From assembly GCA_017538685.1 (NCBI GenBank), contig JAFYIK010000088.1, positions 1 to 22,008 of the forward strand: DNA of 22,008 nt, in the 5' to 3' direction. This document shows, in pieces, positions 1-6,135 of the stretch. Origin of the DNA: Bacteroidales bacterium. Lineage in GTDB: Bacteria; Bacteroidota; Bacteroidia; Bacteroidales; UBA932. The notes under the pieces are model-generated. The model was not told where the DNA came from and did no database searches. It was given only the letters and a program-made list of their open reading frames with translations. How positions within the stretch are numbered: position 1 is the first letter of the stretch; each line of letters begins with the position of its first letter. A program made the translations under genes and the position numbers.

Positions 1-158
1 GCCGCCTCCGCTACGCTCTCGGCGGGTGCCTTCCGGTCGTCGCATCGCTCCTCCCTCACGGCACGCGCCTGATGGCGCTATCGGTCCTCCGGACCTCCAA
101 TCGTGGTCCGAGCCCCGTTTTTCGTTCGTCGGTAGTCCTTTAATACCTTGGACAGGGG
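1..158. other. GC-rich hairpin-prone segment, no gene assigned
   Basis: This stretch is clearly richer in G+C than the hic region that follows. It holds short inverted repeats: 65-69 pairs with 74-78 (GCGCC/GGCGC), 83-87 with 91-95 (GGTCC/GGACC), and 90-95 with 105-110 (CGGACC/GGTCCG). The last two share bases 91-95 and so exclude each other. A run of five T lies at 117-121. Forward frames are open for up to about 55 codons, but I see no recognisable protein and no convincing start. It could be the edge of a structured RNA, a terminator region or an intergenic repeat reaching in from the left. Confidence 0.3.
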
Positions 159-560
159 TTACAAACTAACCATTGAGAGTTCTGAACCTATCTGTTTAAT
201 TGCGGCCAGGATTTTTTTCGTCGTCTTCTCACAAGGAAAAGCCAGCCCGCTTTTGTACTGTCGCATCTTTGACTCATTAATGCCTGCAAAAGCCGCGAAT
301 TTACTGATATTGATATAGTCGAAATAATTGAAGAAAGACGGTAAGTCATATGTGAAGACTACACTGATTTCTTCCATAGTGGGAGGATTGAATCCTTCCT
401 CGGCCGCATCTTCGATGGCTTCTTCGATGCTTACCATAAAATCTTCCCTCGCCTCGTCGACACTGTCGCCAAAGCCACCCATATAACACCGTCCAATTAT
501 AGCATCTGACCTGACGGCATACATCTCCTTCCCCTTTTCAATAATAGCTTTAATCCTCAT
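159..560 (-). CDS. hicB: HicB family antitoxin with C-terminal DNA-binding domain
   Basis: This 133-residue protein has the two-part layout of HicB antitoxins. Residues 1-75 form the partial RNase H-like fold (start MRIKAIIEKG, then GDSVDEAREDF), which normally covers the HicA toxin. Residues 84-125 form a helix-turn-helix region (FAGINESKMRQYKSG) that would bind the operator. The frame is open 24 codons further upstream, but the ATG at 560 overlaps the TGA of the upstream hicA remnant (ATGA) and matches the usual HicB start, so I chose it. In intact modules HicB neutralises the HicA mRNA interferase and represses its own operon. Here the toxin partner is truncated (557-673), so the antitoxin is in effect an orphan and may act only as a repressor. 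Family assignment is from remembered sequence patterns. Confidence 0.85.
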   Translation of the reverse strand: MRIKAIIEKGKEMYAVRSDAIIGRCYMGGFGDSVDEAREDFMVSIEEAIEDAAEEGFNPPTMEEISVVFTYDLPSFFNYFDYINISKFAAFAGINESKMRQYKSGLAFPCEKTTKKILAAIKQIGSELSMVSL

Positions 561-673
561 AGCTTGATTCCCGCGTGTTTCAATATTGATTTTACTGTGC
601 CCAAAGGGATGTATGTTCCAACTGGGTAACACCCGTTTTGTCGCAGTATCTTTTCAAGTTCTCCACGTTTCAT
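557..673 (-). pseudogene. hicA: HicA toxin remnant, internally deleted (38 codons)
   Basis: Reading from the ATG at 673 gives 38 codons. The first 16 residues (MKRGELEKILRQNGCY) match the start of HicA toxins, and the end (IPLGTVKSILKHAGIKL) matches their C-terminal helix. The middle is missing: the segment with the catalytic histidine (a GGxH-type motif) and most of the RNA-binding beta sheet, about 20 residues, judged against usual HicA lengths near 60. The frame is kept across the join, so this looks like a clean in-frame deletion. The stop overlaps the hicB start, as in intact hicAB operons. The product cannot be an active mRNA interferase as that activity is known. It might still bind HicB or only keep translational coupling alive. 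A naturally tiny HicA relative is possible but less likely. Confidence 0.7.
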
Positions 674-687
674 TTTAGGTTGTGATG

Positions 688-719
688 CAAAAGTAACGAA
701 TTCGTTACGATAATCCAAA
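688..719 (-). promoter_or_regulatory. hicAB promoter, Bacteroidota type
   Basis: On the minus strand, TTTG at 719-716 is followed after 20 bases by TACTTTTG at 695-688. This fits the Bacteroidota consensus TTTG-N19/20-TAnnTTTG exactly. The hicA start codon lies 14 bases past the -7 element, so the leader would be only about 10 bases. The -33 element begins two bases after the stop codon of the upstream lipoprotein gene. Confidence 0.75.
693..708. promoter_or_regulatory. 16-bp palindromic operator for HicB
   Basis: GTAACGAATTCGTTAC is a perfect 16-bp palindrome. It fills the spacer between the -33 and -7 elements and covers the first three bases of the -7 element. Type II antitoxins with DNA-binding domains commonly repress their own operon from such sites, so this is the likely HicB operator. 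The palindrome is seen directly; binding by HicB is inferred from position. Confidence 0.65.
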
Positions 720-721
720 TA

Positions 722-1927
722 TTATTCCAGCGCAAAACTGATTATCACGTCGCCGAAGCGGCCGGTGACGTAGTCGGCTTCCTGGAAAAAGCTGGCGCTG
801 AGCTGGCCGCGCCAGACGATATCATCCTTTTCGTTGTAGGGAATGTCCACGTCGAAGCCGTAACTGCGGGAGCGGACCTTGACGGTGGCGGAGCACTTCC
901 AGGAAGTCTGGGTTCCACCGTCGTCTTCCGTGATAAGGAACGCAAGATTCTCGAGCTGGTTGGTGAAGTCGGTCATTATGATGCCGTTGTAGGGTATCTC
1001 TTCCTCGAGTTGCTTACGCTTCACCACGACCATAAAGTCCGTTACGCTGGGGTAGTAGAGGCGCATTTCCGCTTCGGTGGTGGCGCGGAAACCATTCACG
1101 GCGCCGCATTTGATGAAGAACTCGCTACCGCCGCGGAACCAGCTGTCGTAATGGCGGAGCATAGTGAACGAACGCAGATAGAGCATTCGCGCCCCGGATT
1201 TGGTATCGGCCGCCGGCGCGTTGTTAAGGCAGGGAGTCTGGGGGTTGAAAGCCGCACGGGCCAAAGGCTCGTACAACGCCAGTGGCATATGGTCCGCATC
1301 ATCGTTTTTATTGATGACCCATACGGGATGCTCGCGGGCGATTTGCTCGTCCACATAGACTGAATCGACGACGTGAAGGCCGCCCTGGTCGCGCGCGATC
1401 TTATATCCGTAGTTATACTCCGAGCCATAGCCGGGGTCGAAGGTTATGATGGGCAGCTCTTCGCCGTCCCAGTCTTCCGAGTACGGCCAATAAATCTGAA
1501 GGTCGGACTCGGAAAGGGCATTGAGATAATCCTGGACATCCTGCGCACCCGCTTTGGTCTCCACGGCCAGATACTCTGCCAGCATATCGCGAAGCGGGCG
1601 CGCGTAGCTCCCGGCTTTGGTCGGGCTGTCGCCCACCCCGCAGCCGGGGGCCTCGATCAGCTGCTTCATAGTGTATTCTTCGTCATAACCGTTACCGGCC
1701 GAAGACGAAGCAGCGTCCAGGACTTCTTCCATCTGCTCGGTGCCGATAGGTAGTGCAGCAAACATCCGGGCCAGAGTTGATAAGTCGAATCCGGCAGAAT
1801 CGGATTCTGCGACTGATGAAGGATAGTCGGGCATATAATAAGAAGGCCCGGATGCGTACTCGCTGCAAGAGGTGATAATAAGCGCCAGAAGGCTGGCGGC
1901 AAAGATTCTGATTAATGCATTTTTCAT
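722..1927 (-). CDS. Predicted lipoprotein, family not recognised
   Basis: The frame opens at 1963, but the ATG at 1927 gives a proper lipoprotein signal: MKNALIRIFA, a hydrophobic core, then the lipobox IITSC with Cys21. The mature part is about 380 residues. It begins with a Ser/Tyr/Pro-rich linker and contains aromatic-rich segments such as LQIYWPYSEDWDG and PIITFDPGYG, suggesting a beta-rich extracytoplasmic domain. I do not recognise the family and see no catalytic motif. It would sit on the cell envelope. A terminator from the upstream gene lies at 1965-1997, so this gene is probably transcribed on its own, although I found no strong promoter in the short remaining space. The hicAB promoter begins directly after its stop codon. 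Confidence 0.75.
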   Translation of the reverse strand: MKNALIRIFAASLLALIITSCSEYASGPSYYMPDYPSSVAESDSAGFDLSTLARMFAALPIGTEQMEEVLDAASSSAGNGYDEEYTMKQLIEAPGCGVGDSPTKAGSYARPLRDMLAEYLAVETKAGAQDVQDYLNALSESDLQIYWPYSEDWDGEELPIITFDPGYGSEYNYGYKIARDQGGLHVVDSVYVDEQIAREHPVWVINKNDDADHMPLALYEPLARAAFNPQTPCLNNAPAADTKSGARMLYLRSFTMLRHYDSWFRGGSEFFIKCGAVNGFRATTEAEMRLYYPSVTDFMVVVKRKQLEEEIPYNGIIMTDFTNQLENLAFLITEDDGGTQTSWKCSATVKVRSRSYGFDVDIPYNEKDDIVWRGQLSASFFQEADYVTGRFGDVIISFALE

Positions 1928-1964
1928 AGCGACATATAGTTTGGTTCTTCCGCAAAGGGACAAA

Positions 1965-1997
1965 GAAAAATCCGTGTAAAAAAGTGTTTACACGGAT
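1965..1997 (-). terminator. Rho-independent terminator after the PPC-domain gene
   Basis: An 11-bp perfect inverted repeat (1970-1980 against 1987-1997, six-base loop) reads on the minus strand as a hairpin followed by TTTTTC. It lies 19 bases past the stop codon of the 2017-2439 gene, the right position and direction to end that transcript. Confidence 0.75.
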
Positions 1998-2016
1998 AAG
2001 TGACGAAAATATATTT

Positions 2017-2439
2017 TTAAAACTTGTATAAGTTCAGGCCTGTGTCTTCATCGAAGCGCCGCCCGACCGGCCCGTCCAGCTGCTGAATCGCGAGCTCGCA
2101 GGCCCCGTTGACCGTGGCGCAGAGCAGGTGCCCGCCCACCACGGAGTAGTCCCTCCGGCCGAGGGTGACGTGGACGTGGAGATAAACCTTGCCGTCCTTC
2201 TCCGAAATGTTGCCCAGCAGGCTGGCGATTTCCATCTGCTCTTCGAAGGTCCTGTCCACATATTTCTTCGTCGCCGGGTCCAGGAACCTCAGAGTCGCAG
2301 ATGATACCGCGCCCAGGCCCTCGATCAGTCCGCAGCGGATCCCCTGCTCCTCGCAGAACGCGGCAAGGGCTGCGACGATTTCCTGGTGGTTGTCGATATT
2401 GATAATGAAAATATTTCCGGTTTTTTTGAATGTGTACAT
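2017..2439 (-). CDS. PPC (DUF296) domain protein, predicted DNA-binding
   Basis: This 140-residue protein is a single PPC/DUF296 domain. It is recognised by the pattern GLIEGLGAVSSATLRFLDP near residues 37-55 and by LHVHVTLGRRDYSVVGGHLL near residues 87-106, whose histidines usually bind a metal in this family. Plant PPC proteins carry AT-hooks; bacterial single-domain forms like this one do not, and their role is poorly known. The bacterial forms are usually called predicted DNA-binding proteins and form trimers. The length is normal for the family. The gene is divergent from the nucleobase operon at 2493, and its -7 element lies only four bases before its ATG, so the mRNA is probably leaderless. 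It ends at the terminator at 1965-1997. A role in regulating the divergent operon is possible but unproven. Confidence 0.85.
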   Translation of the reverse strand: MYTFKKTGNIFIINIDNHQEIVAALAAFCEEQGIRCGLIEGLGAVSSATLRFLDPATKKYVDRTFEEQMEIASLLGNISEKDGKVYLHVHVTLGRRDYSVVGGHLLCATVNGACELAIQQLDGPVGRRFDEDTGLNLYKF

Positions 2440-2443
2440 AGTG

Positions 2444-2451
2444 CAAATTTA
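2444..2451 (-). promoter_or_regulatory. -7 element of the PPC gene, nearly leaderless
   Basis: The minus strand reads TAAATTTG at 2451-2444, then CACT, then the ATG at 2439. This matches TAnnTTTG. With a start point three to four bases past the element, the mRNA would begin at or one base before the start codon. I see no TTTG at the usual -33 spacing. Confidence 0.5.
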
Positions 2452-2461
2452 GAAATTTTCT

Positions 2462-2469
2462 TACATTTG
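2462..2469 (+). promoter_or_regulatory. -7 element of the phosphoribosyltransferase/permease operon
   Basis: TACATTTG matches the Bacteroidota -7 consensus and lies 23 bases before the ATG at 2493. No TTTG is found at the expected -33 spacing, so the call rests on this element and its position. It is back to back with the divergent -7 element at 2444-2451. Confidence 0.5.
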
Positions 2470-2492
2470 TAACCCGGTTAGTTCTAATCGGG

Positions 2493-3545
2493 ATGTTTAT
2501 CAAATTAATCCGAAAAGATCAGGAGACCGCTCTTTACGAGCTCGTCTCCAAGGATTCTCTGAATGATTATTATATAGTCAGCAGCGAAGGTTCGCGCCAT
2601 CTTATGGCCTCTCCGGAGGTAATCGGCTACGACTGCTGCACAGCCTTAATAACTCCAATGACTGCGGAGCTGAAAGCGCTGGAGCCCAACCTTAAAAAAG
2701 CGGCGATCCTCACCATCCTTCGCGGCGGCCTCAATTACCCTCTCGAAGAATGCTGCCATTCCCTTGGAATCAGGGTGGACAACATCAACTTCCTCAGTTG
2801 CGAGCGCGTCATTCGCAATCACGTCATCGAGGGCCTGGAGATCAAATACGACAAACTGCATCCCGAGAAGGACTGCACGCTGATGATAGGCGACATCCTC
2901 GCCAGCGGCGACACCATCCGCAAGTGTATGCAGCACACGGTCGAGGCGTTCGACCGCGCGGGTGGCAGCATCCGCCGTATCATCTTCTTCACCATCGGCG
3001 GCACCAGGGCCTTCACCCTTTTCGACGATCTTTCCGCGCTCATCCGCGCGAAATGGCCGGCGTTCGAGGGCTTCGAGTGCATCTTCTTTGAAGGAGCGTT
3101 CACCGTCTATGAAGACAAGGGTGTCACGGGCGTGAACATCCCTATGATCGATTTCGGCTGGAAGGGCGGCTGCATCTCCCCTGAATTCCGCGAGTACGTC
3201 CTTGACTATGCCCACGCTCCCGCGCTGCTCGAAAAGTGCATCATCTATGACGGCGGGGCGCGGCGCTACGAGATCGGCGACCATTTCGAGGAGGTCATCG
3301 GCTATTGGGAAGATCTCCGCAAGGCCGCGCCCGCCGCAGATTTCGACGCATTCATCGCCGAAAAGGTCGGTTACGCCAGCGCTTCCTACCCTGAATGGCT
3401 GGAAATCTGCGGTTACCCTGCAGAATCACATCTTGAAACACTATACGAAAAGGAACAGCGGTACCTCGCTGAACTTCGCAAACACACTCTGGTGGAAATC
3501 TGCGAAGCACGCCTGACACAATTATTTAAACTTATAGAACAATGA
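2493..3545 (+). CDS. Phosphoribosyltransferase-like protein
   Basis: The 350-residue protein has features of the type I phosphoribosyltransferase fold. These are ILRGGLNYP around residues 75-83 (an RGG loop as in uracil-type enzymes) and LMIGDILASGDTIRKC around residues 130-145, which resembles the PRPP-binding loop. The residues after about 230 form a helical tail with no family I recognise, making the protein longer than simple PRTases (about 210 residues). The stop overlaps the start of a CodB-type permease (ATGA), so the two are probably translationally coupled. This suggests capture of an imported base as its nucleotide. Substrate is unknown. The PRPP loop has a single acidic residue where many enzymes have two, so the activity should be treated as a prediction. 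Confidence 0.65.
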   Translation: MFIKLIRKDQETALYELVSKDSLNDYYIVSSEGSRHLMASPEVIGYDCCTALITPMTAELKALEPNLKKAAILTILRGGLNYPLEECCHSLGIRVDNINFLSCERVIRNHVIEGLEIKYDKLHPEKDCTLMIGDILASGDTIRKCMQHTVEAFDRAGGSIRRIIFFTIGGTRAFTLFDDLSALIRAKWPAFEGFECIFFEGAFTVYEDKGVTGVNIPMIDFGWKGGCISPEFREYVLDYAHAPALLEKCIIYDGGARRYEIGDHFEEVIGYWEDLRKAAPAADFDAFIAEKVGYASASYPEWLEICGYPAESHLETLYEKEQRYLAELRKHTLVEICEARLTQLFKLIEQ

Positions 3546-4804
3546 GCAACCAAAACCGCAAAGTCGATTTCGACTACTCCAACTCGAGCGTGCCCGCATC
3601 ATCGCGTCGCGGCACCCTGACGATGTTTATGATTATGCTTGGCTTCACATTCTTCTCCGCAAGTATGTGGGTCGGACAGAACCTGGCTGCAGGCCTTGAT
3701 TTCGGTGGCTTCATCGGAGCCCTGATTCTCGGCGGTGTGATCCTCGGCGCCTACACAGGCTCGCTTGGTTACATCGGTGCAGAAAGCGGACTGTCGCTCG
3801 ATCTTCTCGCACAGCGGTCGTTCGGCCGTAAGGGCAGCTGGCTGCCAAGCGCTATGATCAGCTTCACGCAGATGGGCTGGTTCGGCGTGGGCCTTGCGAT
3901 GTTCGCAATCCCGGTCGCGAAGGAGCTCCTTGGCCTCGAGGTCACGCCCGACTTTATGCCGTGGCAGGGCTACCTGCTCGTCGCCATCGCCGGCATCCTG
4001 ATGACCGCCAGCGCGTACTACGGCATCAAGAGCCTCACGATCGTGAGCTACATTGCAGTTCCGCTCGTCGCCATCCTCGGCACCGTGGCTATGATCCTTG
4101 CCGTCCACCACGGCGACTCCGGCCTCATCGAGCAGTTCGCGAAGGGCACCAAGGACCTTGGAGTGATTGCGGGCGCCGGTCTGGTGATCGGAAGCTTCGT
4201 GTCCGGCGGTACGGCCACCCCGAACTTCACCCGTTTCGCGAAGAACGGAAAGATCGCGGCCATCGTCACCGTCTGCGCATTCTTCCTCGGCAACTCGCTT
4301 ATGTTCTTCTTCGGAGCAGTTTCCTCCATCTATGTCGGAGGTAACGACATCTTCGAGGTTATGCTCAACCTCAACCTCTTCTACGTTGCAGTCGCAGTGC
4401 TCGGCCTGAACATCTGGACCACCAACGACAACGCCCTCTACAGCACCGGCCTTGGCCTTGCCAATATCACCGGCGGTTCGAAGAAACTGATGGTGCTCAT
4501 CTCGGGCGTTATCGGAACTGTCGCCGCAGTGTGGCTTTACTGGAATTTCTGCAGCTGGCTGAACGTTCTCAACTGCACCCTTCCTCCAGTGGGTATCATA
4601 CTGATTCTCGGCTACTTTATGCACAGGAAGGAGTATCTCGACGGCACTGTCGCAGTGCGTACGGTCGACTGGTTTGCAGTTGCCGGTGTCGTCCTCGGCG
4701 CAGTCGTTGCCAACCTCGTGCATTGGGGCATTCCTTCCATCAACGGAATGTGCACTGCCGCGATTATTTACGTTTGCGGACAGCTGATTTGCAAGAACAA
4801 ATAG
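3542..4804 (+). CDS. codB: NCS1-family cytosine/purine permease, CodB-like
   Basis: At 420 residues it is almost the length of E. coli CodB (419) and has about twelve hydrophobic segments. Family marks include the N-terminal TLTMFMIMLGFTFFSASMWVG, the first-helix region AAGLDFGGFIGALILGG, the FTQMGWFGVGLAMFA segment and NIWTTNDNALYS in the eighth-helix region. Such inner-membrane transporters import cytosine or related bases by cation symport. The gene overlaps its neighbours at both ends: four bases with the PRTase-like gene before it and sixteen with the flavoprotein gene after it. No cytosine deaminase is next to it, unlike the classic codBA operon, so the substrate may be another base. 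The family is secure; the substrate is inferred. Confidence 0.85.
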   Translation: MSNQNRKVDFDYSNSSVPASSRRGTLTMFMIMLGFTFFSASMWVGQNLAAGLDFGGFIGALILGGVILGAYTGSLGYIGAESGLSLDLLAQRSFGRKGSWLPSAMISFTQMGWFGVGLAMFAIPVAKELLGLEVTPDFMPWQGYLLVAIAGILMTASAYYGIKSLTIVSYIAVPLVAILGTVAMILAVHHGDSGLIEQFAKGTKDLGVIAGAGLVIGSFVSGGTATPNFTRFAKNGKIAAIVTVCAFFLGNSLMFFFGAVSSIYVGGNDIFEVMLNLNLFYVAVAVLGLNIWTTNDNALYSTGLGLANITGGSKKLMVLISGVIGTVAAVWLYWNFCSWLNVLNCTLPPVGIILILGYFMHRKEYLDGTVAVRTVDWFAVAGVVLGAVVANLVHWGIPSINGMCTAAIIYVCGQLICKNK

Positions 4805-6006
4805 CAATAATAGGTGCTGGAGCGGCCGGGTGTTTTTGCGCGATCGAAGTGAAGCGCAGGAACCCGGCCGCGGCCGTGACGGTCTACGAGGCGGGGGCCA
4901 AGGCCCTCGCCAAGGTCGCCGTCACCGGAGGCGGCCGCTGCAACATCAGCAATACTTTCGAGTCGGTCGGCTCGCTGGCGGAGGTGTATCCCCGCGGGGA
5001 GAAGTTGGTTCGCCAGGCCTTCCGTGAATTCTCTCCGGAAGACACGCATTGCTGGTGGGAGGCGGAGGGCGTGCGGCTCGTCGAGGAACCCGTACGCTCT
5101 GCCGGAGACCAGCCGGGCCGCCTTTTCCCCGCCTCCCAGGACGCGATGCAGGTCGTCCGCACCCTCGAGCGTTTAATGCGCAAGCTCGGCGTTGAGGTTC
5201 GGTGTCGCGCGAAAGTCGTGGCTATCCGCCCCGAGTCCGCCAGCTATTCCCTGACGCTGGCGGACGGCTCCAGCTTTAGCGCCGACCGGGTGGTGGTCAC
5301 CACCGGCGGCGGGGCGCTGAGCCTGCTGGACGGCCTGGGGATCGACATAGTCCCTCCCGTGCCGTCGCTTTTCACATTCAAACTGTCGGATGCCGGTATC
5401 AAAGAACTAACCGGAACTACCGTCGAAGATGTTACCTTGTCGCTGGCCGGCACCAAATTCCGTTCACACGGGACGTTGCTTCTTACCGACTGGGGCGTCA
5501 GCGGGCCGGCCACCCTGCGCCTGTCTTCCTACGCGGCTCGCAGTCTTGCGGACTCCTCCTATCACGCGTCCTTGCTCGTCAACTGGCTATCCCTTTCTGA
5601 ATCCGATGTCCGCTTCCTGCTCACCTCACACACTTCCGACAGCGCAAAAATGGTCGCGAACACCCCTCCCGCGGGTATCTCCTCCCGGCTATGGCATCAC
5701 CTCCTCCGTCGCGCGGGTCTTCGCGAAGACATCCGCTGGGCCGAGCTTGGATCGAAGGGTCTTAATCGTTTAGTAAGCGTGCTGGTCGCCGATCCCTATG
5801 AAATCACCGGCCGTGCGCAGTTCAAAGAGGAGTTCGTCACCGCCGGCGGCGTGTCGATGTCCGCCGTGAACCCCTCCACCCTTGAATCCCGCCGGCACCC
5901 CGGCCTCTTCTTCGCCGGCGAAGTCCTGGACATCGACGCTCTCACCGGCGGCTTCAACCTCCAGTCCGCCTGGTCCACCGCCATCCTAGTCGCCCGCCAT
6001 ATTTAG
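4789..6006 (+). CDS. HI0933/YhiN-family FAD-dependent oxidoreductase
   Basis: The frame is open from far upstream inside the permease gene, but the protein proper begins with the FAD-binding motif IAIIGAGAAG. No ATG lies near it. The best start is TTG at 4789, which gives 405 residues, the usual family length, and overlaps the permease by 16 bases. The second signature AVTGGGRCNISN follows at about residues 44-55, and the C-terminal block GLFFAGEVLDIDALTGGFNLQ is typical of the family. These are flavoproteins of the Rossmann type whose substrates are unknown. The tight overlap with a base permease and a PRTase-like protein suggests co-expression, but a shared pathway is only a guess. Transcription probably ends at the hairpin at 6082-6114. 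Confidence 0.85.
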   Translation: MQEQIAIIGAGAAGCFCAIEVKRRNPAAAVTVYEAGAKALAKVAVTGGGRCNISNTFESVGSLAEVYPRGEKLVRQAFREFSPEDTHCWWEAEGVRLVEEPVRSAGDQPGRLFPASQDAMQVVRTLERLMRKLGVEVRCRAKVVAIRPESASYSLTLADGSSFSADRVVVTTGGGALSLLDGLGIDIVPPVPSLFTFKLSDAGIKELTGTTVEDVTLSLAGTKFRSHGTLLLTDWGVSGPATLRLSSYAARSLADSSYHASLLVNWLSLSESDVRFLLTSHTSDSAKMVANTPPAGISSRLWHHLLRRAGLREDIRWAELGSKGLNRLVSVLVADPYEITGRAQFKEEFVTAGGVSMSAVNPSTLESRRHPGLFFAGEVLDIDALTGGFNLQSAWSTAILVARHI

Positions 6007-6081
6007 CCAAGGCCATTACCTCTATTTGTGTCCCCGCCACCAACCGTGGCATGTAACCCTCTGTCTATCAACAACTTCCCG

Positions 6082-6114
6082 AAACTCGGCTCCGCGTTTC
6101 TTGGAGTCGAGTTT
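6082..6114. terminator. Hairpin between convergent genes, likely bidirectional terminator
   Basis: Bases 6082-6093 pair with 6103-6114 in a 12-bp stem with one G-T pair and a nine-base loop. Each strand ends in only three T, so termination may be modest. It lies between the convergent ends of the flavoprotein gene (6006) and the U32 gene (6136). Confidence 0.5.
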
Positions 6115-6135
6115 AAGGAATTGGCTGTAAATCAA

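Noticed and set aside
2..172. Possible small gene on the plus strand at the left edge
   Set aside because: The frame is open but Pro/Arg/Ser-rich, has no clear start or promoter, and other frames are similarly open as expected in GC-rich DNA.
159..632. HicB with a start 24 codons further upstream
   Set aside because: Those codons lie inside the hicA remnant in another frame; the ATG at 560 gives the standard HicB start and the ATGA overlap.
4531..4788. An upstream extension of the HI0933 flavoprotein into the permease gene
   Set aside because: The extra 86 residues are Arg/Ser/Cys-rich out-of-frame permease sequence, and the family fold begins at IAIIGAGAAG just after the TTG at 4789.
3599..4807. 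A 402-codon open frame antisense to the permease gene
   Set aside because: It mirrors the codon bias of the GC-rich permease gene, is full of His, Glu and Asp with no family resemblance, and CodB is unmistakable on the other strand.
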